Under the pieces are notes generated by a model that saw nothing but the letters and a program-made list of their open reading frames with translations, was not told the DNA's origin and made no database searches. Shown here piece by piece: positions 1 to 6,785 of a stretch of 10,940 nucleotides of DNA. Position numbers and translations under genes: made by a program. The DNA is from Crocinitomicaceae bacterium (GTDB lineage Bacteria > Bacteroidota > Bacteroidia > Flavobacteriales_D > Crocinitomicaceae). The DNA lies in NCBI GenBank assembly GCA_002696025.1, contig NZQU01000043.1, positions 1-10,940 of the forward strand. The letters run 5' to 3'. Each line of letters begins with the position of its first letter. Within the stretch, counting starts at the first letter, position 1.

Positions 1-175
1 GAGCCGTTATTGTTCATATTTAATGTTTAAACATTCAACTTATTATGCATAAAAAACTGAAAATCAGCGCTTTATGTGGTTAAGTCTAGAGGGTGTTATT
101 TTTTTGTTAAAATTTTTAATGAATGTGTAACCAATCAAAAGTTTGGTAGTTGTCTTTATGTAAAAAAATAAATCA
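1..175. other. Noncoding leader region at left edge
   Basis: No gene is supported over most of this AT-rich stretch. It carries a 14-bp perfect palindrome at 22-35. On the minus strand an ATG lies at 17-15 and reads out of the window as Met-Asn-Asn-Asn-Gly. This could be the start of a divergent gene, but five codons prove nothing. On the plus strand every frame from the left edge closes within about 50 bases, so at most a short C-terminal tail could be present. I could not find a clean TAnnTTTG box for the SIMPL gene at 176; the T-run near 97-106 has too long a spacing between TA and TTTG. Confidence 0.4.
22..35. repeat. 14-bp perfect palindrome AATGTTTAAACATT
   Basis: The sequence equals its own reverse complement over all 14 bases, centred on GTTTAAAC. 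It lies between a possible leftward ATG (17-15) and the SIMPL gene at 176. A symmetric operator for a dimeric regulator is one reading. In DNA this AT-rich a palindrome can also arise by chance, and only one copy was noticed here. Confidence 0.4.
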
Positions 176-907
176 ATGAAAAATTACATATCTGTATCAA
201 TTGCATCAATCGCTCTAATTATTGCTGCCTTTTTATTTGGGAAAGCGTTTAAATCAAGAAATAACACTAGTAACACCATATCAGTAAAAGGATTAGGCAC
301 TAAAGACTTTGAATCCGATCTTATTGTTTGGTCTGGGAGCTTTAGTAAAAAAAATGCAAATCTCAAAGATGCTTATTCTCAGCTTGAAAAAGACAGAAAA
401 ACGATTGAACAATATCTTATAAAAAAAGGAGTAGACAAATCAGAAATGGTTTACTCATCAATTGATATAAATAAAAGATTTAAAACCTCATACAATAAAG
501 AAACTGGAGAAAGCACTTCAACATTTATTGCGTATGAGCTTACTCAAAATGTAACTATTGAATCAAAAAATGTAAATGCTGTAGAGGATTTGTCAAGAAA
601 AATTACAGAATTAATTACCAAGGGTATTGAATTAAATTCATATTCTCCTCGTTACTATTACACAAAACTTGCTGACCTAAAAATAGAAATGATTGCTTCA
701 GCAACAAAAGATGCAAGAAACAGAGCAGAAACAATTGCCAGCAATTCTAAATCGAAACTTGGAACACTAAAAAAAGCAACTATGGGTGTCTTTCAAATTA
801 CGGGAAGAAATTCATCTGATGATTATTCTTGGGGAGGAACCTACAATACAAGTTCAAAGTTAAAGACTGCCACTATTACCATGCGATTAACCTATCTTTC
901 AAAATAA
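176..907 (+). CDS. SIMPL domain (DUF541) membrane-anchored protein
   Basis: A 243-residue protein with a hydrophobic N-terminal segment at about residues 5-22, followed by Lys/Arg, which reads as a signal anchor or uncleaved signal peptide. The remainder (about 32-240) resembles the SIMPL/DUF541 family: an early strand around ISVKGLG (35-41), a DLIVWSGSFS strand (48-57), a helix beginning near residue 62, and the late DARNRAETIA helix (179-188), a common family signature. A Tyr-rich YSPRYYYT strand precedes it. SIMPL proteins are envelope proteins of poorly defined function, linked in some bacteria to oxidative stress; no enzymatic activity can be claimed. The protein is probably periplasmic and tethered to the inner membrane. 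The start at 176 gives the complete anchor and is preceded by an A-rich stretch typical of this phylum. Its stop codon is one base from the stop of convergent pdhB. Confidence 0.85.
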   Translation: MKNYISVSIASIALIIAAFLFGKAFKSRNNTSNTISVKGLGTKDFESDLIVWSGSFSKKNANLKDAYSQLEKDRKTIEQYLIKKGVDKSEMVYSSIDINKRFKTSYNKETGESTSTFIAYELTQNVTIESKNVNAVEDLSRKITELITKGIELNSYSPRYYYTKLADLKIEMIASATKDARNRAETIASNSKSKLGTLKKATMGVFQITGRNSSDDYSWGGTYNTSSKLKTATITMRLTYLSK

Positions 908-908
908 A

Positions 909-1889
909 TTAATCTCTATTGATGCAGGCTTTAATACCTTTAACAATCTTTTCTAAGGAAGGCAAAGCTGCTTCAATTAAAGTTGGTGAAAATGCAAATG
1001 GAGTGTCTGTTTGAGTTACTCTGTAAACAGGAGCATCTAGATAATCAAAAGCATAATGCTGAAGGTGATAAGCCAACTCAGAAGAAATAGATGCAAGTGG
1101 CCATGACTCTTCTACCACAACACAGTGATTTGTCTTTTTAACAGAGTCAACAATTGATTTATAATCAATCGGCCTTATCGTTCTTAAGTCTATTACTTCA
1201 ACTGAAATATTTTCTTTTTCTAAAATAGCAACTGCCTCCATTACAACTTTAACTACTTTTCCAAATGAAACAACGGTAACATGAGTTCCTTTTTTTATTG
1301 TATTGGCAACACCAATAGGAATAAGATACTCTCCCTCTGGCACGTCTCCCTTATCACCATACATTTTCTCAGACTCTAAAAAAACAACCGGACCATCATC
1401 TCTAATTGCAGATTTTAATAACCCTTTTGCATCCATCGGATTTGATGGAGTAATTACCTTCAATCCTGGCACATGAGCATAAAAAGCCTCAAAGCTTTGA
1501 GAGTGAGTTGCGGCTAATTGCCCTGCTGTACCATTTCCCCCTCTAAAAACAATTGGACAAGAATATTGTCCTCCTGACATTTGTAACATTTTAGCAGCAC
1601 TATTAATTATTTGATCAGCAGCAAGTATTGCAAAGTTCCAAGTCATAAATTCCACTATTGGCCTTAATCCATTCATTGATGCTCCAACAGCAATACCTGC
1701 AAAACCCAATTCAGCTATTGGCGTGTCAATAACCCTTGAAGCTCCAAATTCATCAAGCATTCCTTGCGAAACTTTATAGGCACCATTGTATTCTGCTACT
1801 TCTTCTCCTAACAAAAAGACCTTTTCATCTCTTCGCATCTCTTCGCTCATAGCCTCTCCTAGTGCTTGCCTAAATTGAATGTTTTTCAT
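909..1889 (-). CDS. pdhB: Pyruvate dehydrogenase E1 component, beta subunit
   Basis: The 326-residue protein is the normal full length for a separate E1-beta subunit. With E1-alpha and thiamine diphosphate it carries out decarboxylation of pyruvate and reductive acetylation of lipoyl-E2 in the cytoplasm. Visible signatures: GEEVAEYNGAYKVSQG (28-43), DTPIAELGFAGIAVGAS (55-71) with Glu60 as the expected ThDP-activating glutamate, HSQSFEAFYAHVPGLKV (129-145), ITPSNP (146-151) and the C-terminal transketolase domain motif EVIDLRTIRPID (231-242). The substrate could in principle be a branched-chain 2-oxoacid, but the sequence reads as the pyruvate type. E1-alpha and E2 genes are not adjacent here, so the subunits must be encoded elsewhere. 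The ATG at 1889-1887 begins the conserved N-terminus directly. A strong Bacteroidota promoter lies about 50 bases upstream, giving the gene its own transcript independent of the protease gene behind it. Confidence 0.95.
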   Translation of the reverse strand: MKNIQFRQALGEAMSEEMRRDEKVFLLGEEVAEYNGAYKVSQGMLDEFGASRVIDTPIAELGFAGIAVGASMNGLRPIVEFMTWNFAILAADQIINSAAKMLQMSGGQYSCPIVFRGGNGTAGQLAATHSQSFEAFYAHVPGLKVITPSNPMDAKGLLKSAIRDDGPVVFLESEKMYGDKGDVPEGEYLIPIGVANTIKKGTHVTVVSFGKVVKVVMEAVAILEKENISVEVIDLRTIRPIDYKSIVDSVKKTNHCVVVEESWPLASISSELAYHLQHYAFDYLDAPVYRVTQTDTPFAFSPTLIEAALPSLEKIVKGIKACINRD

Positions 1890-1938
1890 TACTAATTATG
1901 AAATTTGATCTGAAATAAACTTATATTAATTAACACTA

Positions 1939-1969
1939 CAAATGTAATTCCTTGTTATTTAACTACAAA
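1939..1969 (-). promoter_or_regulatory. Bacteroidota sigma-A-type promoter of pdhB
   Basis: Read on the minus strand, a -33 box TTTG (1969-1966) is followed after exactly 19 bases by a -7 box TACATTTG (1946-1939). This is a perfect fit to TTTG-N19-TAnnTTTG, known for the primary sigma factor of this phylum. Transcription would start near 1934, giving a leader of about 45 bases before pdhB. The -33 box lies inside the last codons of the upstream metalloprotease gene, where it encodes part of the Phe-Val-Val-Lys terminus. Confidence 0.75.
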
Positions 1970-4129
1970 CTTATAAGTGCTTTTTTGTCCGTTTAAATTA
2001 AGGACGGCAAAATAAGTTCCTGAAGATAAACTTTCTACTGGCAAAATAATAAGATTCCCTCCCTCATTTGCATGGATTAAGCTGTTTTGAATTATTTTTC
2101 CCTGAAGATCTGTCAACTCGACTTTAACTTTAGCAGTTTGTGCGAGATTAAAGCTAATATTGATTTCTGAATCAGTTGGATTAGGAAATAAAGACACATT
2201 ATTAATGCTTTCCATATTTTCATTTAGCCCAACCACTATTGTATTAGAAGGCGCCCCCTCATAAAGATTAATATCATCTAAATAAAAGTTATTTCCCTCG
2301 TTTGATTCAAATTTAAATTTCATTCTGAAGTTTGAAGTAAAATAATTACTCGTAACATTTATCATGTGAACTGTTGTCCAATCATTTTGGGATGACGGTG
2401 CCCAATTTGGATTATTGGATGTTAAGGAAGATAATGATGATCCTCCCAATGTTTTTCTTTGAACCCAACTTTCTCCACAGTCTGGAGAAATAAATACTTT
2501 CAAATACTCATATGTAGCCGAAGTTTTCTTGCGGTAAGCATATCTAAAACTCAAGGTAACAGATCCTGACGATGGAACTACAGAAAGGTCAATATTTCCT
2601 GAAGACAGCTCGTCATAATTTCCAGCATCTTCTCCATAATTGTCTAATCTTACACATTTGCTCCCTGAATGTCCAAATGAGGATTCAAGTTCAAATCCAT
2701 TATTATTATTTGGATTATATATTTCCCAATGAGACAAATTACTTATTGAAGAATAAGCCTCAAAACCTTCATGATAAGGAATTGTTGTTGCCGAAGGTAA
2801 AACTCTGATAAATTGTGTTTTCGTTTCCGTCTGAGAATTTCCGCCATCTGTAGCAGTTAAAGTAACGGTGTAAAGACCTGCTTGAGAATAAGACACAACT
2901 GGATTTTGAGAAGTAGACGAGGAAGGTGTCCCTCCTGTAAATGTCCATGTCCATCCATTCACAGAATTGTAAGACTGATCTGTAAAAGAAATAGAATCTC
3001 CTTCACATATAGTTGTTTGATCTGCTGAAAAATCAGCATTGCATAATGATAAGTTTCCATCTGCGCCAGTTTCAGTTAAGTTTGCTGCTTGCCATAAATT
3101 TGCCCTACCTGTACTTGAAACTTGAAGAGCCGCTCTCATTCTTGAAACTTGGCCTGCGGTAAACATTTTAGAACAATATGAATAATCCATGTAGTTTTCT
3201 ACATTATCTTTGATATCAAAGCCCCAATATGCATTGTCGGTTGAACAAGAATTGTTATTTAGAAGGCAAGCCGTAACACCTATACAGTCTGGTGTATCAT
3301 CTACATTATCATCCGTAGAACAACTAGAGGCATTTCCCGGATTGTTGTTTCCTCCCCATGGATGATCAAGGTTCAACCAGTGTCCCACCTCGTGAGTTAA
3401 TGTTCTGCTTCTACCCGTAGAAGATGTTCCCATAGAACCCACATAATCATGTAAAATCCAAATACCGTTTGCCATACTTTGAGACGACCAATTGGATGGC
3501 TTTGTTGTATATCCGGCCGCACCACCTATTTCTCCACAAACAAATATGTTTAAATATTTATTCCCTTTCCAAGAGCCTTGATAAACATCATTATTATTTC
3601 TAATTGTATTAACTTGGGCACTACCATCACTACCATCATAACTCATGGGAGAAATAGTTCGTGTAACGCCATTAAAACAGTTTCCATTTGGCGCCTTAGT
3701 TGCTAATGCGAATTCAACCTCAACGTCACTTGGCATTCCTTGAAAAGAAGCCTCTACATTATTTGCATCTGCGTTTTGTAATCTATAATCTCTGTTTAAA
3801 ATTGCAACCGCATCCAGGATTTGATCATGTGATATGTTTTCAATTCCATTCATGTGTAATACATGAAATACCACTGGGATTGTATAAACCACTCCCTTTT
3901 GATAGCCTTCTGGCTTATTTAATTTTTCTTGAAACTCTTGATCACTAATTTCTTTTGACTGTCTGTATGCGGGGTCATTTAGCAAGGCCGTCATTTTTTT
4001 GTGCGTATGACAATATTCGATAGACTCTCCAAGTCTTGCATTGCTTGGGTCAAAAGTTGTTTGTTTTTGACCAAAACAAAAGAACACAGAAGTTGACAGT
4101 ATTATAATTAGGTTTGTAAAACACTTCAT
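1955..4129 (-). CDS. Secreted M43 (pappalysin-like) zinc metalloprotease with PKD and T9SS sorting domain
   Basis: A 724-residue secreted protein. Residues 1-20 are a signal peptide with a likely cleavage at FCFG/Q; Cys18 is not in a lipobox. A propeptide-like part (21-80) is followed by a catalytic domain with the metzincin zinc motif HEVGHWLNLDH (246-256; ligands His246, His250, His256, general base Glu247), a Met-turn NYMDYSY (Met314) and the pappalysin-like MFTAGQ (322-327). The usual Gly of HExxHxxGxxH is Asn253. Cysteines at 270, 281, 288, 295 and 319 may form disulfides. A PKD domain spans about 363-445 (WTWTFTGGTP core), then a jelly-roll/MAM-like beta module about 450-625 ending in FYLDDINLYEG. 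A type A sorting domain covers about 640-724, with LFPNP (647-651), SSGTYFAVL and final YKFVVK. The family cleaves extracellular proteins or peptides; the substrate is unknown. Export would use Sec, then type IX secretion, with surface attachment or release. Confidence 0.93.
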   Translation of the reverse strand: MKCFTNLIIILSTSVFFCFGQKQTTFDPSNARLGESIEYCHTHKKMTALLNDPAYRQSKEISDQEFQEKLNKPEGYQKGVVYTIPVVFHVLHMNGIENISHDQILDAVAILNRDYRLQNADANNVEASFQGMPSDVEVEFALATKAPNGNCFNGVTRTISPMSYDGSDGSAQVNTIRNNNDVYQGSWKGNKYLNIFVCGEIGGAAGYTTKPSNWSSQSMANGIWILHDYVGSMGTSSTGRSRTLTHEVGHWLNLDHPWGGNNNPGNASSCSTDDNVDDTPDCIGVTACLLNNNSCSTDNAYWGFDIKDNVENYMDYSYCSKMFTAGQVSRMRAALQVSSTGRANLWQAANLTETGADGNLSLCNADFSADQTTICEGDSISFTDQSYNSVNGWTWTFTGGTPSSSTSQNPVVSYSQAGLYTVTLTATDGGNSQTETKTQFIRVLPSATTIPYHEGFEAYSSISNLSHWEIYNPNNNNGFELESSFGHSGSKCVRLDNYGEDAGNYDELSSGNIDLSVVPSSGSVTLSFRYAYRKKTSATYEYLKVFISPDCGESWVQRKTLGGSSLSSLTSNNPNWAPSSQNDWTTVHMINVTSNYFTSNFRMKFKFESNEGNNFYLDDINLYEGAPSNTIVVGLNENMESINNVSLFPNPTDSEINISFNLAQTAKVKVELTDLQGKIIQNSLIHANEGGNLIILPVESLSSGTYFAVLNLNGQKSTYKFVVK

Positions 4130-4170
4130 AAGTTTTTTATTTGTTTAGTTTGATTTTTTTAGCTGGCGCA

Positions 4171-4178
4171 CTAAAATA
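4171..4178 (-). promoter_or_regulatory. Weak candidate -7 box for the M43 protease gene
   Basis: On the minus strand TATTTTAG matches TAnnTTTG except for one base and would give a leader of roughly 35-40 bases before the ATG at 4129. No convincing TTTG lies 19 bases upstream (the bases there read TATG), so the call is tentative. Confidence 0.25.
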
Positions 4179-4204
4179 AACTTTTTTTAATAATTTACAT
4201 AAAG

Positions 4205-4219
4205 AGAATTGTTAATTCT
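4205..4219. repeat. Inverted repeat AGAATT-GTT-AATTCT in divergent promoter region
   Basis: Two perfect 6-base arms are separated by three bases. The repeat lies between the divergent M43 protease and thioesterase genes, upstream of both candidate -7 boxes. It is too short and AT-rich for a terminator and could be an operator, though chance is a fair alternative. Confidence 0.4.
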
Positions 4220-4279
4220 GCATTTAGAAATATTAAAAAAACAAAGGCCTTCAATAAATTTAAACACTAAAAAGGTCTA

Positions 4280-4306
4280 TTTGTTCTAAACTAAAATGTA
4301 ATTTTG
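4280..4306 (+). promoter_or_regulatory. Promoter of the acyl-CoA thioesterase gene, abutting its ATG
   Basis: A perfect -7 box TAATTTTG occupies 4299-4306, only four bases before the ATG at 4311. A TTTG at 4280-4283 may be the -33 box, but the spacing of 15 is shorter than the usual 19 or so. Since transcription normally begins a few bases after the -7 box, the mRNA would start at or next to the start codon. Confidence 0.5.
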
Positions 4307-4310
4307 CATC

Positions 4311-4826
4311 ATGAAAAAAACAAAAGCAAAGGATACTTTATCAATAGCAACAAAAGTTGTTTTGCCTAATGACACAAATACTTTAGGTAATTTATTTGGA
4401 GGGCAACTTCTTGCTTGGATGGATGAGATTGCAAGTGTTTCTGCCCACAGGCACTGCCGAAGAGTTGTCGTTACTGCATCTGTAAATAACGTTTCATTTC
4501 AAAAACCTATCAAACAAGCTTCAATTGTTACACTAGAAGCAAAAGTTTCAAGAGCATTTTATTCTTCAATGGAGGTTTTTGTAGATGTTTTTGTAGAAAA
4601 TCACGTAACAGGCAAAAAGGAAATGTGTAATGAAGCAATTTATACTTTTGTTGCTGTTGATCAAAATGGCGGGCCCATTCAGGTACCTGAAATTATTTTT
4701 GAAACAGAAGAAGAGGAAACCAGATACCACGGTGCACTTAGAAGAAAAGAACTGAGCCTAATTTTGTCGGGTAAAATGGATGCTAAAAATGCTGGAGAGC
4801 TTAAAAAGCTTTTTACAGGATCTTAA
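4311..4826 (+). CDS. Acyl-CoA thioesterase (single hotdog domain, YciA/ACOT type)
   Basis: A 171-residue cytoplasmic protein with one hotdog-fold thioesterase domain over about residues 8-125. The signature PNDTNTLGNLFGGQLLAWMDE (19-39) is characteristic of acyl-CoA hydrolases of the YciA/ACOT7 group: Asn23 and the GG pair, then the central helix with Asp38. It is followed by RVVVTASVNNVSFQKPI (51-67), the second conserved block. These enzymes hydrolyse acyl-CoA to free fatty acid and CoA and work as oligomers of hotdog dimers. Chain length preference cannot be read from the sequence. The last 45 residues are a charged tail (an EEEE run near 133-136), common in Bacteroidota homologues. ATG 4311 is the right start, as the N-terminus aligns with what I know of family members. 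The secreted MORN protein gene follows after 63 bases on the same strand and may share its transcript. Confidence 0.9.
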   Translation: MKKTKAKDTLSIATKVVLPNDTNTLGNLFGGQLLAWMDEIASVSAHRHCRRVVVTASVNNVSFQKPIKQASIVTLEAKVSRAFYSSMEVFVDVFVENHVTGKKEMCNEAIYTFVAVDQNGGPIQVPEIIFETEEEETRYHGALRRKELSLILSGKMDAKNAGELKKLFTGS

Positions 4827-4889
4827 AATAAACTTTTTTCTTCCTAAGTAATTATTTAAATTAGATATCTCAATTGTTACAAAACGATT

Positions 4890-5744
4890 ATGTATTTGAT
4901 AAGAATTTTCCTTTTCAGTTCTTTCTTTTTATCCTTTTTTGTTTATTCTCAAAAAGAGATAAACAAATTAGATAATAAAGGTAAAAAACAAGGGCATTGG
5001 ATTTTTTATGGAAAAGACCGACCAGGACTTGGAATTGCAGATGATATTAAATGTGAAGAGGGTTTATTTAAAAATGATAGAAAAGAGGGACTTTGGACTG
5101 TTTACCATAAAGATGGTAAAACACCAAGACTGAAAGCTATTTATGTTAACAATCGGCCTTATGGAGCGTATGAAAAGTTTTACGCCAATGGCAACAAAAA
5201 AGAACAGGGCTCTATTATTAACAATTCAAATTTAGATTCAATCGTAAAATTTCATCCAAATGGAAAAATTAAATACGCAGCCATAATTAATATAGAGGGT
5301 AATGAAAATGGAGAAGTTAAATATTATCACCCAAATGGCAATTTAGAATTTGAATACTCATCAATAAATGGTTCGCCCAATGGAAGTGCCACCCTATATT
5401 TTGAAGATGGTACTGTAAAAAAAAGAATGGAGTATACCTCTGCCAACGAAATTTCAATCATTGAAGAGGTTAAAGCAAAAGAAATAATAACAAAAAAGGT
5501 AGATTCGCCTTCAAATGAGAAACTTTTGCCTCCTAAAATTAAATCCCCTAGAACAAAAGGGGCGAAATTTCTTCCTAATGGACGAAATAAATGTTATAAT
5601 AAAAATGGAGAAATTTGGCAAGATGGTTTATTTAAAAATGGGAGACTTTGGGAAGGTCGTGTTTTTCAATATGACAATGAGGGCATCGTAACTAAAGTTA
5701 AGATTTACAAGGAAGGTAGGTACCTTTCTGATGGAGTTCTATAA
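4890..5744 (+). CDS. Secreted MORN-repeat (MORN_2 type) protein
   Basis: A 284-residue protein with a hydrophobic signal peptide (1-20, cleavage probably VYS/Q) and no lipobox. The mature part is built of degenerate MORN-type beta-hairpin units, each around a G-x-W/Y-x-x-Y/F-(Y/H)-x-(D/N)-G core: QGHWIFYGKD (34-43), EGLWTVYHKDG (66-76), YGAYEKFYANGN (91-102), FHPNGK (121-126), GEVKYYHPNGN (141-151), GSATLYFEDGT (165-175). After a lysine- and proline-rich linker (about 195-225) comes a second block, KFLPNGRNKCYNKNGEIW (226-243), then WEGRVFQYDNEG. No catalytic residues or sorting domain are visible. Such proteins are common in Bacteroidota envelopes and their role is usually unknown; structural or binding functions are guesses. 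It follows the thioesterase gene by 63 bases, with no clear promoter of its own, and ends convergent to queG. Confidence 0.85.
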   Translation: MYLIRIFLFSSFFLSFFVYSQKEINKLDNKGKKQGHWIFYGKDRPGLGIADDIKCEEGLFKNDRKEGLWTVYHKDGKTPRLKAIYVNNRPYGAYEKFYANGNKKEQGSIINNSNLDSIVKFHPNGKIKYAAIINIEGNENGEVKYYHPNGNLEFEYSSINGSPNGSATLYFEDGTVKKRMEYTSANEISIIEEVKAKEIITKKVDSPSNEKLLPPKIKSPRTKGAKFLPNGRNKCYNKNGEIWQDGLFKNGRLWEGRVFQYDNEGIVTKVKIYKEGRYLSDGVL

Positions 5745-5755
5745 TTTTTTAATAA

Positions 5756-5778
5756 AAAAAGCAACGGTATTGCGTTTT
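5756..5778 (-). terminator. Hairpin terminator candidate between MORN gene and queG
   Basis: GCAA (5761-5764), a five-base loop and TTGC (5770-5773) form a short stem, which A-runs on the left and TTTT on the right extend with one mismatch. Read leftwards the stem is followed by seven T, as expected for a factor-independent terminator of ruvB-queG. Read rightwards the T-tract is shorter, so it may serve the MORN gene less well. The stem is weak. Confidence 0.45.
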
Positions 5779-5831
5779 GTGCGTCTTTTAAGTAACTAAA
5801 CTTATTAAACTACTAAACTGCCATGCTTAAT

Positions 5832-6785
5832 TCACCTATTATTTTTTCCCCCATCATCTTTTAAGAATTCTATATTTCTTATTATAGATTTGAATCCTGA
5901 TCTTTTTAATGGGCTGTTTTTTGACAGTGTATTAAATGTTTTTTTGTCTAAATCTTCCCAGTCTTTTTTACTTAAGTCAAACAAAATCTCTTTTGGCTCA
6001 AACAATGGCTCATTGTGTGGTTTTGAAAACCTATTCCAAGGGCAAACATCTTGACAGATATCACAACCAAACATCCATTCATTCATTTTACCATTAAACT
6101 CACTAGGTATAATTTCGTCTTTTAGCTCAATTGTTAAATATGAAATACACTTGCTTGCATCAATTTGATAGGGTGTGTTTAAAGCATCAGTTGGGCAAGA
6201 ATCAACACATTTTGAGCATGTACCACAATAATCTTTAATAGGACCATCCTCTTCTATTGAATAATCAATTATTAACTCTCCAATAAAGAAAAAGCTTCCT
6301 TCTTTAGGGTTTATTAAATTTGTGTTTTTCCCAATCCATCCCAGTCCACTTTTTTTTGCCCATGCCTTATCCATTACTGGAGCTGAATCAACAAAAGCGC
6401 GACCGTTAACCTCTCCCAAATGACTTCTAATAAAACTTAATAGCTCCGCAATTTTAGTTTTAATTACAAAGTGGTAATCTGTTCCATATGCATACTTTGA
6501 TATTTTAGGCCCATCTTCATTGGGCATTGTTTCACTTGGAAAGTAGTTTAACAAAAGAGATATTACTGTTTTTGCATCATCAACTAATAGTCTTGGGTCT
6601 AGTCTTTTGTCAAAATAATTTTCCATATACCTCATTTTTCCATGAGATTTATTTTTTAACCATTTTTCTAACCTTGGCGCCTCTTCTTCTAAAAATCCAG
6701 CCTTTGAAAACCCTGAATAAAAAAAGCCTAAGTCTGCCGCTTTTGACTTAATAAGTGATTTTATATTTGAAGGAACCTGCTTCAT
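5832..6785 (-). CDS. queG: Epoxyqueuosine reductase QueG
   Basis: A 317-residue cytoplasmic iron-sulfur and cobalamin enzyme that performs the last step of queuosine synthesis, reducing epoxyqueuosine at tRNA wobble position 34 to queuosine. Seen here: the conserved FVDSAPVMDKAWA block (131-143), where Asp133 matches the catalytic aspartate of the family; the bacterial ferredoxin-like motif CGTCSKCVDSCP (187-198); CISYLTIE (213-220); and CDICQDVCPWN (241-251), together giving eight cysteines for two 4Fe-4S clusters. The C-terminus ends about residue 317, so there is no HEAT-like extension as in some longer QueG proteins; short forms are usual in this phylum. The ATG overlaps the ruvB stop by one base (TAATG), so translation is probably coupled and both genes share one mRNA. 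No other queuosine genes are in the window. Confidence 0.95.
   Translation of the reverse strand: MKQVPSNIKSLIKSKAADLGFFYSGFSKAGFLEEEAPRLEKWLKNKSHGKMRYMENYFDKRLDPRLLVDDAKTVISLLLNYFPSETMPNEDGPKISKYAYGTDYHFVIKTKIAELLSFIRSHLGEVNGRAFVDSAPVMDKAWAKKSGLGWIGKNTNLINPKEGSFFFIGELIIDYSIEEDGPIKDYCGTCSKCVDSCPTDALNTPYQIDASKCISYLTIELKDEIIPSEFNGKMNEWMFGCDICQDVCPWNRFSKPHNEPLFEPKEILFDLSKKDWEDLDKKTFNTLSKNSPLKRSGFKSIIRNIEFLKDDGGKNNR

Noticed and set aside
97..106. Possible -7 box upstream of the SIMPL gene (TA followed by a T-run and G)
   Set aside because: The T-run has seven T where the TAnnTTTG form allows five, and no -33 box is properly placed.
184..366. Leftward open frame inside the SIMPL gene
   Set aside because: It is antisense to a gene with recognisable domain motifs and shows no start signal or family resemblance.
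1826..1846. Tandem 10-bp direct repeat CATCTCTTCG within pdhB
   Set aside because: It lies in the conserved N-terminal coding region (Glu-Glu-Met-Arg-Arg), the frame is intact and there are only two units; most likely a chance result of codon use.
2572..2954. Open frames in other registers inside the metalloprotease gene (also near 3700-3948)
   Set aside because: They overlap a gene with clear domains, have no family-like sequence and look like shadows of its coding bias.
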